NCBI RefSeq assembly: GCF_000801105.2
Contig: NC_079516.1
Location: 22,915,043-22,979,042, forward strand
From: Raphanus sativus
Lineage: Eukaryota > Streptophyta > Magnoliopsida > Brassicales > Brassicaceae
Length of the DNA: 64,000 bases
Direction: 5' to 3'
The translations under genes were made by a program, and so were the position numbers. The notes under the pieces were generated by a model. That model saw nothing but the letters and a program-made list of their open reading frames with translations, was not told the origin of the DNA and ran no database searches. This document shows positions 9,570 through 21,980 of this stretch, piece by piece; the stretch's first letter is position 1, and each line of letters begins with the position of its first letter.

Positions 9570-12500
9570 ATGATGGAGAATATGGGCAGGATGGAGAATA
9601 TGGGCAGGATGATAAGCTTGAATGTTAATAACTATCATCTATGGAAGGGCAAGATGGAGGATTTGCTCTTTGTTAAAGAATTCCATGTTCCTGTCTTCGA
9701 GGAGAAGAACCTGAGAAGAAGACGGATGAGGAGTGGAAGCTGCAGCATCGCCAAGTGTGTGGGTTGATAAGGCAGTGCGTAGATGATAATGTGTTGCATC
9801 ATATTGAGACTGAAACGGATGCTCGTTCTTTGTGGAAGAAGCTGGAGCAGTTATATGCTAGGAAGACCGGAAATAACAAGATGTACATGATCAAGAAGTT
9901 GAGTGAGCTGAGGTATCAGGAGGGGACTCCGATGACAGATCACTTGAATGCGTTTCAGAGATTGCTCAATAAGTTGTCTGATATGGGCATCAAGTTTGAT
10001 GATGAGATTCACGGTCTGTGGCTTCTCGGTACTTTACCGGATTCTTGGGAGGTTTTCAGGATGTCTCTTTGTAACTCCGCGTCGGAAGGTGTTATTTCGA
10101 TGGATTCAGTGAAAAACAGTGTTCTTAATGAGGAAGCAAGAAAGCAGTCGAATGCTAGCAGTTCGCGTTCAGATGTCTTTGTTACTGAGTCAAGGGGGAG
10201 AAGTTCAAGTAGAGATCCAAAGAAGGACAAGAACTGGAGCATGAGCAAGTCGAATATATTTGCAAATATAGTGCTATTTCTGTTATAAGAAAGGGCACAT
10301 GAAGAAGGATTGCTGGAAGTTGAAAAACAAGCAGCAAGGAATTCAAGAAGAAAAGGTGGATCGGGTGACCGTCACCGAAGATCAGTTTCTCATTCTTCTT
10401 GAAGGTGATGCCATTAATGTCGCATGCCAGGACACCAGGTTGGTGATTGATAGTGGAGCTACTACTCATGCCACATCACAACATGATTTGTTTTCTACCT
10501 ATACTATGGGTAATTATGGTTCTGTGAAGATGGGGAATGATGCGATGGCTCAGGTTGCTGGCATTGGTGATGTTTGCTTGGAGACTAGTCTTGGTACTAG
10601 GCTGGTGCTTAAAAATGTTAAGCATGTCCCAGATATTCGGATGAATCTGATATCGACGGGAAGACTTGATGATGAGGGTTATTTCAGTTTGCATGGTGGT
10701 GGTAAATGGAAGCTCTCTCGTGGTTCTTTGATTGTGGCTCGAGGTGAGAAGTCTTCATCTTTCTATTGGATGCAGGCTAAGGTCTCTAAAGATGCTTGTT
10801 AATGCGGTGGAGAATGATAATGCCATGGAGCTATGGCATAAGAGACTCGGTCAAATGAGTGAGAAGGGAATGACTGTGTTGTCCAAGAATGAGGTGATTC
10901 CAGGAATCTCTGGTCTGCACCGAAGTGTTCGCATTGTTTTGCGGGAAAACAACACAGGGTATCTTTCAAGTCTTCTGCGCCTTCTAGGAAACCCGAGGTA
11001 CTGGATTTGGTACACTCAGATGTGTGTGGTCCAATGAAGACAAGATATCTTGGCGGCGCATCATATTTTGTGACTTTCATTGATGATCATTCAAGGAAGT
11101 TGTGGGTATTTCCTATGAGGACGAAGGATCAGGTGCTGGGATATTTCAAGCATTTTGTGGCATTGGTTTAGAGAAAAACGGGGAAGAAGCTGAAATATAT
11201 CCGCAGTGATAATGGTGGAGAGTATCTTGGACCATTTGATGCTTATTGTAAAGAGCATGGAATAAGGCATCAGTTCACGCCACCTTATACTCCACAGTTG
11301 AATGGGTTGGCTGAAAGGATGAAAAGGACGATTGTCGAGAGGATTAGATGTTTGATCTCACAGTCAGGCTTATCGATGACTTTTTGGGCAGAAGCTTTGA
11401 ACACGGTGGTTCATGTGCTAAATTTGTCACCAAGTGCTCCATTGGAGAGTGATATTCCAGAAAGGGTTTGGACTGGTAATGATGTTTCTTACAGTCACTT
11501 GAGGGTCTTTGGGTGTAAGGCATTTGTTCATATTCCCAAGGTTGATAGATCGAAGCTTGAGATGAAGTCGCGGCAGTGTGTGTTAATCGGTTATGGTCAG
11601 GATGAGTTCGGGTACAGATTTTATGATCCCGTTCAGAGGAAGCTCGTAAGGAGCAGAGATGTTGTGTTCATGGAAGATCAAACGATTAAGGACATTGACA
11701 AGTCCAAAATTCCAACTCAGGTTTATGATGGTTTGATCGATATAGAGGCTATTCCTTCTACATTAGTCCACGGTGAAGTTGAGGTTGAGGTTCAGGATGA
11801 TACACCCGGTGCAGATGCTCCCGCACATGAAGATGGCAATGGTGATCATGGTGACGATCATGGTGAGACACCAGCTGCTGAGAACCAACCTACTGTTGTG
11901 AGAAGACCAGAGAGAGGTCTTAAGCCGTCGACAAAGTATGATCCTAGTGAGTATGTTTTACTTACTGATGGGGGAGAGCCTGAAAGCTATGATGAAGCTT
12001 TTGGAGGATGATCACAAGGATCTATGGTTTGGAGCCATGGATGAGGAGATGGATTCTTTTGAAGAGAATCACACTTTTGAGTTGGTGGAATTGCCTAAGG
12101 GCAAGAAGGTTTTGCTTAATATGTGGGTGTACAGAATTAAGCATGAGGATGGAAAGCCACCTCGATACAAGGCTAGATTGGTTGTGAAAGGTTACAGCCA
12201 GAAGAAGGGGATTGATTATGATGAAATATTTTCTCCTGTTGTGAAGATGTCATCCATTCGGGTTGTGCTTGGATTGGCAGCGAGCCTTGATCTAGAGGTT
12301 GAGCAAATGGATGTGAAGACTGCTTTCCTTCATGATGATTTGGAGGAAGAGATCTACATGGAACAACCGGAAGGCTATGTTAAAGAAGGCAAGGAAAATC
12401 TGGTTTGCCGCTTGAAGAAAAGCTTTTATGGACTGAAGCAAGCACCAAGACAGTGGTACATGAAGTTCAAGTCTGTTATGGGGGAGCATGGTTATGCTCA

Positions 12501-13531
12501 GACTGATTCAAACCAGTGCGTATTTGTGAAGGTGTTTGGTGAGGATGATTTTATCATTTTGTTGATGTATGTCGATGATATGTTGATTGTGGGCAGGAAC
12601 ATGGACATAATTAAGGAGTTGAAAGAGCAGCTCGGGATGTCCTTTGCCATGAAAGATATGGGTTCAGCGAAACAGATTCTCGGTATGAGAATTCTTAGAG
12701 ACAGAGCTGAGAAGCTGATTCACTTGTCTCAGGAGAGGTACATTGAAAAGGTACTTAAAAGGTTTCACATGGACAAGTCTAAAGTGTTGAGTACTCCGCT
12801 TGCACCACACTTAAGACTGAGCAGTCAACAGAGTCCGAAGACATATGAGGAGAAGGAAGATATGGCGAAGGTTCCATATGCTTCTGCAGAGGATAGTTTG
12901 ATGTATGTCATGGTCTGTACAAGACCGGATTTAGCCTACGCCGTTGAAGTTGTCAGCAGGTTCATCTCCAATTCGGGGAAAGAACATTGGAATGCTGTGA
13001 AGTGGATTTTGAGATATCTGAAAGGGACTTCTGATCTGAATATTACATTTGGGGGTAAGAAGCCTTTGCTGGTCAGTTTCACTGATTCTGACATGTCTGG
13101 AGATGTTGATTCTAGCAAGTCTACTTCGGGTTACTTAGTAACATTTGCGGGTGGAGATGTGGCATGGCAGTCAAGGTTGCAAAAGTGTGTTGCATTATCT
13201 ACCGCTGAAGTAGAGTTCATTGCTGCAACTGAAGCTTGTAAAGAGTTAGTGTGGATGAAGAACTTCTGTGAAGAGATCGGTTTCAAGCAAGAAAAGTATG
13301 AGTTGCAGTCAAAGCGCCATTTGTCTCGGGAAAAATTCTACATTTCATTCGAAGTCGAAACACATTCAGAAGAGGTATCATTGGATACGGGATGTGGTTG
13401 CTTCTAAAGAAGTGGAACTTGCAAAAGTTCATATGGATGATAATGGAGCTGATATGATGACAAAGTCTTTGCCGAGGGGAAAGCTTGAAGTATGCCGAGG
13501 GATAGCCGGAATGGCTGTTTCCTCCACCTAG
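9570..13531 (+). pseudogene. Copia gag-pol polyprotein, multiple frameshifts
   Basis: The reading starts at 9570 with a tandemly repeated MENMGR, then gag ([14 protein letters not shown]). After a frame change near 9705 come the LWKKLEQLYARKTG and TLPDSWEVF gag blocks. After a shift near 10260 come a CCHC knuckle (KKGHMKKDC) and the protease motif DSGATTH. After 10800 come the integrase parts: LWHKRLGQMSEKGM, DLVHSDVCGPM, RSDNGGEY and NGLAERMKRTI. A TAG at about 11170 sits inside the integrase core. A shift near 12000 leads to reverse transcriptase with QMDVKTAFLHDDL and the catalytic YVDDM. RNase H with TDSDMSGD and STAEVEFIAA follows. A small deletion near 13310 shifts the final frame, which ends at 13531. 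The protein would not be made intact. Confidence 0.93.
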
Positions 13532-13545
13532 TCAGAGGGGGAGTT

Positions 13546-14509
13546 TGTTGGGTTCCTTCTAGATGGAGGAAGCCCATTGGGTTTGGTTGGTGATAACCAA
13601 ACTTGGAAGTTGGACCATTGGTATTAGTCCGTGAGATTAGTATTGGGCCTTGGAAGTTATTAGGGTTAGTGAGACACCATATAAAGTTTCTTAACCTAAT
13701 TTGTGCTACACAGCAGACATAACAAAAGAAAAGAAAGAAGAGTACTCAAGAAGACTCTTAAAACAAAAGAGAGAAAAGGAGAGAAGAAGACATATTTCGT
13801 CTAGGTTTATCAAGGCGGATTTGGAGGGTCAAACGAATCTTGATCGGTCTGATATTTTTTGGGAAGCTTCTTCAGTCAGTGGGTTAAAGGTTCACCGAAG
13901 GGATTTGGATTCTAACGGTTGGATCTTCTGTTGTCTGGGTTTTGGTAAAGCTGGTCGTCACAGTTCTTCAGCAGCGCTTTCTTGAGTGTTTGGTAAATCC
14001 GACGGTGACATCTTCTTTGATTGAGCTGAGATTTGGCAGATGTGTTGTGGACTTGGTTATATGGATTTGTACGGTGGGATTAGTCTCTGGTTGCCGGAAT
14101 CCTTGTGAGCTGAGGTCGTCTTGTTGCTGCCGGTTTTGAAGCTTTGTGTTGCTCTCTTGTTGTTGTAGTTCTTGTGTTGGAAATAGCTCTTTGTAGCTAT
14201 AGTCTCTGTTCTGTTCAGGTTGTTGAACAGGGAGGACGTGGTTGTACTCACATCCATTTATATAGTGGATTGTTAAGTGGATTACGGTCTCGTGGTTTTT
14301 CCTTCTCACATCGAGGAGATTTTCCCGTAAAAAGTGCTTGTCTCATTTAATTATTGCTTATATCATATCCTGCTACCGTCGAAGTATTTTCCTCACAGGT
14401 TCACACAAGGTGAGGGGAAACACGACCGTTTAGTTCCGCTGCGCCGTGTGCCTTATTTCCCAACAGAGTGGTATCAGAGCTAGCGCGATTTGCTTATCTG
14501 ATCCCAACA
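13546..14509 (+). repeat. 3' LTR of the copia element
   Basis: Copy of the 8540-9500 LTR with scattered substitutions. It too contains the internal CCCAACA plus TGGTATCAGAGC (14469-14480, here a perfect primer-site match) before its true end at 14509, which abuts the AATAT duplication. The longer LTR end was therefore present when this copy inserted. Confidence 0.95.
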
Positions 14510-14514
14510 AATAT

Positions 14515-15312
14515 AAACCACAAAACTAAATATAAATCATAAATCCAAATAGAATGGAACAAAATAAATAACATAGTACATATTAATGAAGTTATGAAAT
14601 CTCTATAATTACATGTAAGAAGTTAATTCTAATCCCAACCATACTTTCTCACCTTATAAATACTAAACCCTAAACTCTAATCACTAAATCCTAATGTAAA
14701 CCCTAAACTCAAATATCAAAATTTATTTCTAAACAAATGGAATGAACCATAATAAATAGTATAGTAACATAATAGATCGCATAACAAAATATTATAAATA
14801 CATATTATTTTACATTTCTATTCTATATGCATATAAATAGAATAGAATACAATAAGAAAACTACTGTTCATCTTCTCCTACACATGTGACAGAGATTATT
14901 TCAAATTAAGATACATACATGTCTTGGCTTCCTTGCGACTACCGCTTATAGAATTTGAGAAATCTCCCCTTTCCGTCATCGAACTTCCTAAACCGATCTT
15001 CTTTTCCACAAAACTTTTCCGGAGTCGTAGTGGGTAGCATCTTCATCACTCAAATCTTCTTGATCTTTCTATATTTTACCATTTACTTTGTTAGTTATGT
15101 GAGAGTAAACATGGCCACATCTTTTTTTTAGAATCATTAGTTATTAATTTAGATTATAATTGTTTTGCAGGTTTTACTGGTAGAATAAAAAAGTAGAATG
15201 GCAATATTATACAAAAAACACATTGTGTATCGTTATATTAGGAAAATTGGTTATCTCATGAATTATGTTTTTTTCTTGGTTATTCTGACCAATTTTCCTT
15301 ATATATTTTATT
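14515..15312. repeat. Right part of the ACCCTAAA-rich repeat and AT-rich DNA
   Basis: To about 14840 this continues the repeat interrupted by the copia element (ACCTTATAAATACTAAACCC, AAACCCTAAACTC). The rest is AT-rich with no recognised gene. Confidence 0.55.
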
Positions 15313-15320
15313 GGGAAATC

Positions 15321-15933
15321 TAGGCCTGGACGTTCGGGTACCCATTCGGGTTCGGTTCGGGTTTTTTTGGATTTCGGTTATATTTTGTAACACCTTCTAG
15401 ATCCCATTCTAGTAAATCTACAAGTTCGGTTCGGGTTCGGATATAACACATCTGTTTCGGTTCGGTTCGGATAATACCCGAAGTAACCATATATCATTCG
15501 GATTCGGGTTATATCAGATCAGTTCAGATATACCCTAAGTAAAATCTAAAATTCAATAGAAAAACATAAAAAAATATATACATATTTATATATAATGGAG
15601 TATTTAAGATATTTTAAAAAAATTTAGATACTTATTGTAAGATATCATGTTGAAATAAATATTAAATTGAATATTTGAAGTACATATTTATGTTTTAAAT
15701 ATTTATATTATATATTAATTCAGACATTCGGATCGGTTTGTTCGGATATTTTTCGGGGTTTTCGGGTTTTTGGATTTTCGGGTTCGGTTAATAACACTTT
15801 GGGTTCGGATATATTTTGTAACACCCTACAAGATCTATTCGGATATTTTTTAGATTTCGGATTCGGTTCGGATCGAGTTTTTTGGTTCGGGTTCGGTCCG
15901 GATTTCGGGTTACGGGTTTTATGCCCAGCCCTA
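15321..15933. mobile_element. hAT-type MITE with 8-bp target duplication
   Basis: The ends read TAGGCCTGGACGTTCGGGT from the left and TAGGGCTGGGCATAAAACCC inward from the right. Both are flanked by GGGAAATC (15313-15320 and 15934-15941), an exact 8-bp duplication as made by hAT transposases. The subterminal DNA is dense in GGTTCGG words, likely transposase binding sites. The centre is AT-rich and non-coding. Confidence 0.93.
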
Positions 15934-16026
15934 GGGAAATCTATAACTAAACAAGAAGATAAGATTTTTTTTTTTTAAATAAAAGATGAGAAGCGTAAAG
16001 AGAAGAGAAGAGAGAGTGAAAGTAAC

Positions 16027-17076
16027 CAGAGAGAGAAGAGAGAGAAGAGAGAGAAAGCGGATCGAGATCCGGCGTACGGCCGGCGCGCGAGCGTCCGTGC
16101 CGTCGCCGGAGTCTTTTCTCCTTCTGTCTAGTGGGGCTACATGTGCTTCACCTTCGACATCCTTCAGCGGTCGCCTTGTCCGAACTCTGGCCCTGCAACC
16201 ACCGTCACTGGTGATTCGGTTCGTGGAGCAACGACGCGACGGCTTGGAGGAGGTGGGTGTAGATGGAGCGGTTTGCATGTTAAGGATTTGGTTCCGGGAG
16301 ACGGAAGCTTTCATAGATCTGTCGTCGTCGGATTCTTTCCGGGAGGTGGAGTCTTCTCAGATCCATCGCCGCCGGTTTCAGCTGTCGGGAAGGGGAGGCT
16401 CCTATGGCTCTTCCTTCGCCGGCTATGGTGTGACGGAGTGAGGAGGCTCACAAAGCTCCTTGCTGTCGTTTTTGGAGCCCTAGGGTTTGGGTGTGAAGTT
16501 TGAGTTCGACGGTGGTGGTTACGGTGTGCAACCTGTGATGGGTTCGTGGGTCGCCGACGGTGAGATCTCGGTTGAAGCCGAAGATCTACGGCGACGGCGA
16601 CAAAGTTCCAGAGGAAATAGCGGTGGTTCCCGATTCGCCTGTCTAGAGTGTCCGGTGGTTCAGAGTCGGAGGAGATCGCGGTGAGGCGAGGATACCTCCG
16701 GCGTGAAGACAGAGCAGCAGTGAACAGCTATGGAGGCGCGGAGGTGCTGTAGGGTAGGAGTCCTGGCGGAAAAAAGTGTCGGTGGAATTTCCCGGCAGTT
16801 GCGTTTTGGGTGGCCGATCAAGTCGAGATGGTGACGCGTGTCGCGCGGATTGCTGAGATCTTTACACGTGTAAAGAACCATCTCCTTTCGGCGCGTCTAG
16901 GGCGAACTGCCCGGTTTAGTGGTTTGGACCGTTGGGCCAACCGTTTCTGGTTTGGGCTTCGGTCTTTAGTGTGGTGGTCCAATTTGTTGTGGGCTTTTGT
17001 GTTTGATTTGCTGTAGTTGGGATTTGGCCATGGGCTTGTCCCATTTCTTTAATAAAATCAATTTGGGAAAAAAAAA
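16027..17076 (+). mobile_element. GC-rich retroposed insert (LINE-derived or processed retrocopy)
   Basis: A 19-bp direct repeat, AAGAGAGAGTGAAAGTAAC, flanks the insert (16008-16026 and 17077-17095). The right end is a run of A after TTTAATAAAATCAATTTGGG. A long target duplication plus a poly(A) tail is the mark of LINE-driven retroposition. The body is strikingly GC-rich for this window and starts with GA-repeats, then a CGGCGCGCGAGCGTCC segment. Open frames such as 15986-16441 and 16487-16684 match no family I know and overlap in several frames. It may be a LINE derivative made only of untranslated regions or a retrocopy of a non-coding transcript. Confidence 0.8.
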
Positions 17077-17118
17077 AAGAGAGAGTGAAAGTAACTCCTA
17101 TTTCCAAGTTTCTAGTAA

Positions 17119-18473
17119 GGGAAAATCGCATAAAAAACCTTCGAAGTGTCACTTACTAGCACTTTAAACCCTGAAGTTTTTTCACTAACACTTTTAACCT
17201 TCAAAGTGACATTTGTATCATAAAAAACCTCCAAATCAAAAAGTTGACCGGTTCAGCAGGTAATTTTTCAAAAATAATTATTTAATTAATAAAATAAACA
17301 AAATAAATAAATAAAAAAATCCAAAAATAAATAAAAATCGAAACTTTTAATAAAATTTACAAAAATTAAAAAATAAAAAAATAAAATTTTAGAAAATTAA
17401 ATAAATATTTTTAAAATTATTTTCTAAAGTATTAATAAAATAAAATAACTAAAAATTAATAATAAATAAAATTAAATTTTAAATAGAGGAAAACTAAATA
17501 AAAAATTCACAATTTTTTTTAAAATGGAAAATAGAAAATTCAAAATTCAAAATTCACTAGTGACGATGATGGTAATGGCGATAATTTCCATATCTCCAAT
17601 GATAGTTTCCAACTTCATCGTTAAAAATGACAAAAAATCTTTTTCAAAATTTTTGAATTTTCATTTTTTTGAAATATATGAATTTTTTATTTTTATGTTT
17701 TTTAATTTGATCTCATTTATTTTTGAACTTTAATTTTCTAAATACTAATTAATTTTCTGATTTTTTTCTAATTTTTCTAATTTTATTTAATTTATGAGTT
17801 TTTATTAAATTTTACGATTTTTGTTTAATTTTCTGGTTTTTATTTTTTTTGTTTATTTTACTTATTAAATAATATTATTTAAAATATCATTTAATTAGTA
17901 AAATAATCAAAAAATTAAACAAAAATCATAAAATTTAATAAAAACTCATAAATTAAATAAAAGTCAGAAACCATCATTGTCATTATTGATATATTGAAAT
18001 TTTTGTTGTCCACGATGATATGATATTTTTTGAAAAAAATATTATAATTAAAAAAGATAAATTTTGAATTTTCTATTTTTTTTTTAAATTGAAAATTTTA
18101 TTTAGTTCTTCTCTATTTAAATTTAATCTTATTTATTTTTACAATTTTAGTTATTTTTATTTTTTTAAAATTTTATAAAATTATTTAATTTTTAAAATAT
18201 TTATTCAATTTTTTATTATATTTTCATTTTTGTGAATTTTATGAAGGTTTCGATTTTTATTTATTATTTGGATTTATTTATTTATTTATTTTGTTTATTT
18301 TATTAATTAAATAACTATTTTTGAAAAATTACCTGGTGAACATGTCAACTTTTTGATTTGGAGGTTTTTTATGATACAAAAGTCACTTTGAATGTTAAAA
18401 GTGTTAGTGAAAAAACTTCAAGGTTTAAAGTGATAGTAAGTGACACTTTGAGGGTTTTTTATGCGATTTTCCC
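17119..18473. mobile_element. Foldback MULE-type element
   Basis: The outer ends read GGGAAAATCGCATAAAAAAC inward on both sides and continue as imperfect inverted arms, including AAGTGTCACTTACTA and CCAAATCAAAAAGTTGAC, into an AT-rich centre. The 10-bp direct repeat TTTCTAGTAA lies at 17109-17118 and 18474-18483; the usual Mutator duplication is 9 bp, so one T may be shared by chance. There is no coding capacity. The end motif GGGAAAAT is shared with the element at 7219-8174. Confidence 0.88.
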
Positions 18474-18483
18474 TTTCTAGTAA

Positions 18484-19072
18484 TGTAAAAAAAAAATCAA
18501 CTTTCGTGAGAAGGAAGGAAGGAGGGTGGAAATGGAATCAGAGAGTCGATAGAGAATCTCGAACGACCTCACCTTCTCACCACACCACACCACACCAGCC
18601 TGGGTTTCTCTCTCTCTTTTTAATTGGTTGAATAAGTCAAAGTCAAATTGAAGTTGTATGATTGATTTGATCATACGAAATGGTTGGAATCTGAGAAGGA
18701 GAAGAAGAAGAAGTATATATGTATGCGCCTAATTAAGTTTTTGTTTTATTATATGTGTCTAGTTGCTTTGATATAGGTTTGGTGTGCAGACGATAAATAA
18801 ATTTAAATCTCTAATTGGTTTGGTTAGAAGAAAGCAGCAGAAGAAGCATCAAAAATCAAATCAAAATTGGTTCTTCTTCTTCTTCTTCTTCTTTCCGTCT
18901 CTCAGTTTGTTGGGCTCTCACTTTCTCTTCAGTTCCGATTTCGGTTGGGTTTGACTTCACTTGAAGCAACCTCTCTTCTTTTAATGTCCTGACCTGAATG
19001 ATGATGCATTTGATTGTATCATCACAAGACCCGAATTCGCTTTTTAAAATCAATTCATAATCAATCTGCCAT
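18484..19072 (+). promoter_or_regulatory. Upstream region and likely 5' UTR of the FLY2-like gene
   Basis: This is the only space between the foldback element and the FLY2-like start codon. It contains a GAAGAAGAAG tract near 18700 and a CTTCTTCTTC tract near 18867-18890, common in plant core promoters and leaders. No TATA box or start site can be fixed from sequence alone. The foldback inserted only about 590 bp upstream of the start codon. Confidence 0.5.
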
Positions 19073-21980
19073 ATGAAGAAGTCGAATTTGGGATTAGGGT
19101 TTTTGTTGTGCTTGTCAATTCTGGTTTCTCAACAAGCCAATGGACTCAGACCCATCAGAGACACCTCTCGATCCTGGGGAGATCAGGTTTCTGTTTTTTT
19201 TTTTTTTTTTTTTAATTTGTATAAAGCTTATTTATTAGTCTTTTGAGTTGGCTGACTTGAATCCTGATCCATACATGATTTCATCACATACCCCCCTACC
19301 TCGTTGGTTGAGAATGTGTAACAGATCTTCTGATTGGTTGCAGTTGCTCTTTGGTAAAAAAGAAGTAAGCAGCGGACCATCCGGACCATTTTCCGCTTGG
19401 AATATTACAGGAACATACAGAGGTGGTTTTTCTTTCTGCTTATTTTTTGAAATCACCAATAATCAATCTCTCATTGTCTTGTTGTGTTTTACAGGCAACT
19501 GGAAGTTTCAAGATACTGTAAATAGCTCTTCCAAATTCCCTGACTTCCGTAATCAATTTGGCAACTCTGTCATCGACTTATTCACTACTCCTACTAAGAT
19601 TACTGGTGTCCATTATGTTCAGGTCGTCATTTCTTTTTTTTTTTTCTTAAAATAAAAAATCACAAATAATGGTTACTATTATTAACTTTGAGCGAGCGGG
19701 AAACAGGGTGCTGTTGTTTTCCATGACGTTTTTGACAATGAACACAATGTGGGTGGTGCCCAAATTAAAGTCGAAGGTGTTTATATCTGGCCCTTCCGAC
19801 AACTCCGTCTTGTTGCTAACAGGTCTTTTACATATTTATCTGTATTCATTAAATTCCGAGGTTTTTAAAAGCTTCTATATCAACAAGTTTTTTTTTCTTT
19901 TTTTTTTTGTACATTTCAGCGGAAAGAATGGTGGTGATTCAGGCCTTGAAGATGATTATCTTCTCTCCAACCCCTATCATCTGGTATTTAATACCTGATA
20001 ATTATCCACTCTTGTTATCTTTATTCGTATGCCTTCAAATCTTTGGCGAGTGAGCTTACTTACTTTTTTTTTTTTTCTTTTTGTGTTGTCGGACAGCTCG
20101 GCATTTTTTCCACTCAAGTTCTTCAAGAATCTCCAAGAGACAGAATGATGTCTAAACAAAAGGCTTGTGAGTAGCAACTTACTGTGTTTCCATCTGATAT
20201 GTGCTTTCCTGCTACATCTCACCTTTCGAATTGTCATTTCTGTTGTTTACAGCTCCAATACATGAGATGGAGAAGCATTGTAATATCGAAATAGCAGCTC
20301 AGATTTCCCGAGCCTCTTCTACTGAAAACAGTATGTATATGCCCTCTCTAACATTACACGTTGAAATGACGATGCTGGCTACTCACTTGTTAGTTAAATT
20401 TAGACGGGATTTTTGAGAGAAATTTACTTAATTTTTGGTAGGTGGGGACAAAGATTATTTTCACATTGAAGGATTGATGGAAAGTCCTGCAGTAGACGAC
20501 GACGACGGAGATTGTTTCTCCCCCTTGTTGCTGAATGCAACCTCCATAAACGTTGAAGTCTACTACAACAAAGCTGTCAACTATACATTGATGGTCACTT
20601 TTGTATCCTTTGGTCCATTCTATCACAGAATCACAAACACCCATAGCATATTTTTTTAGTGGGTTCCTTAACTTGTTATTCTTCTTAGGTCTCCTTCCTC
20701 CAGGTTCTTTTGTTGATTCGGCAAATGGAGCACAGTAACACACAATCCGTAAGATTCTCATGTTTTTTGTTGATCTGATCTCATCTTTTTAAAAGGAAGA
20801 AGATAATGATGCTGAACTCTTCTTTTATACAAGGGTGCTGCAAAGGTCTCCATTGTAATGATAGGGCAACAAGCCATCATGGATTCTTATCTATGCCTTT
20901 TACATCTTACTGCCGGGATTTTAGTTGGTATGTGTATATATATATATATATATCAATGAAACCTAGCATCTTTTGATGAAAATTACAGTATCTGTTTCTT
21001 GACCTTGTCAGGCTTTTCTTAGTCATTCTGTTAAAGCTAAGACTTCACTTCTTCTTCTTATGCAGAATCATTGTTTAACGCGTTCGCAACAGCTGCCTTC
21101 TTCAAGTTTGTAGTGTTCTCGATATTTGAGATGAGATATCTTCTGGCCATATGGAAAGCAACCAGGCCTTCAAACAGCGGTGAGGGCTGGGAGACAATGA
21201 GGCGTGAGCTCTCCTTTCTCTACAGCCGTTTCTGTAAGTATTTTAGCTAGTGTCTTTGGTGTTTGTTCATCAAGTAAAAATGTCTCACAGAATGTTTGAT
21301 GTTTCTCTCATTGTAACAGATGGAATCCTTCTTGGAGGCATATTGATAATGTATGAGCTCCACAACTACATGCGCTGGGTCCTCCTTCTCATGTACTCAT
21401 TTTGGATTCCGCAGATAGTCGCAAACGTTGTTCGTGATTCTAGAAAGCCTCTGCACCCTTATTATATCTTGGGGATGACGGTCACACGGCTTGCCATACC
21501 CTTGTATGTATTTGGATGCCCCAAGAACTTCATGCGTGTAGAGGCCAGCAAAGCCTGGTGTATAGGCCTGTGCGCATTCATCGGGTTTCAAGCTGCTGTT
21601 CTTCTTCTTCAGCATTATTTTGGGTCGCGTTGCTTTGTTCCTCGGAAGGTGTGTTGGTGATTCTGATTTCTTTTTTTTTTTTTTTGGATCAATAGTAAGT
21701 TGCTTCGTTTTTTTATCTTTTAAAATAAATCAAGAGTTCTCATGTGTGTTGTACTTGGCAGATGTTACCTGAGAAATACAACTACTACAAAAGATTAGAT
21801 CATGATGTAAACAGAAGCAGGGACTGCGTAATATGTATGGCCACAATTGATCTAAGGCGGCGCACCAATGATTGCATGGTAACGCCATGTGAGCATTTAT
21901 TCCACTCGGGATGCTTACAGAGATGGATGGATATAAAGATGGAGTGCCCAACATGTCGTCGCACACTTCCTCCAGCTTAA
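19073..21980 (+). CDS. FLY2: Transmembrane RING-H2 E3 ubiquitin ligase, FLY2/TUL1-like, 13 exons
   Basis: I place exons at 19073-19186, 19344-19422, 19495-19622, 19707-19822, 19920-19983, 20097-20166, 20253-20330, 20442-20602, 20689-20748, 20834-20927, 21066-21233, 21320-21648 and 21762-21980. All introns are GT-AG and the sum is 1680 nt, 559 codons plus stop. The N-terminus (MKKSNLGLGFLLCLSILVS) is a signal peptide. A lumenal domain follows, then several membrane segments in the exon 9-12 region (for example GILLGGILIMYE and LAIPLYVFGCP). The C-terminus is a RING-H2 finger: CVIC, then PCEHLFHSGC, then CPTC. FLYING SAUCER proteins, related to yeast Tul1, are endomembrane ligases; FLY1 affects pectin in seed mucilage. 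Neighbours match the Arabidopsis At2g20650 locus. The Arabidopsis name rests on recalled similarity and synteny. Confidence 0.93.

Larger units (their letters stand above)
8540..14509 (+). mobile_element. Ty1/copia LTR retrotransposon, full length but defective
   Basis: Long terminal repeats at 8540-9500 and 13546-14509 both begin TGTTGGGTTCC and end GATCCCAACA. The element is flanked by the 5-bp duplication AATAT (8535-8539 and 14510-14514). A primer-binding site follows the left LTR and a purine-rich tract (CAGAGGGGGAG) precedes the right LTR. The order gag, zinc knuckle, protease, integrase, reverse transcriptase, RNase H defines Ty1/copia. Frameshifts and a stop codon break the polyprotein. 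The LTRs show scattered differences, so insertion is not very recent. Confidence 0.96.

Noticed and set aside
15986..16684. Several overlapping open frames in the GC-rich insert
   Set aside because: High GC lowers stop-codon frequency in all frames; none shows a domain, and both strands are equally open.
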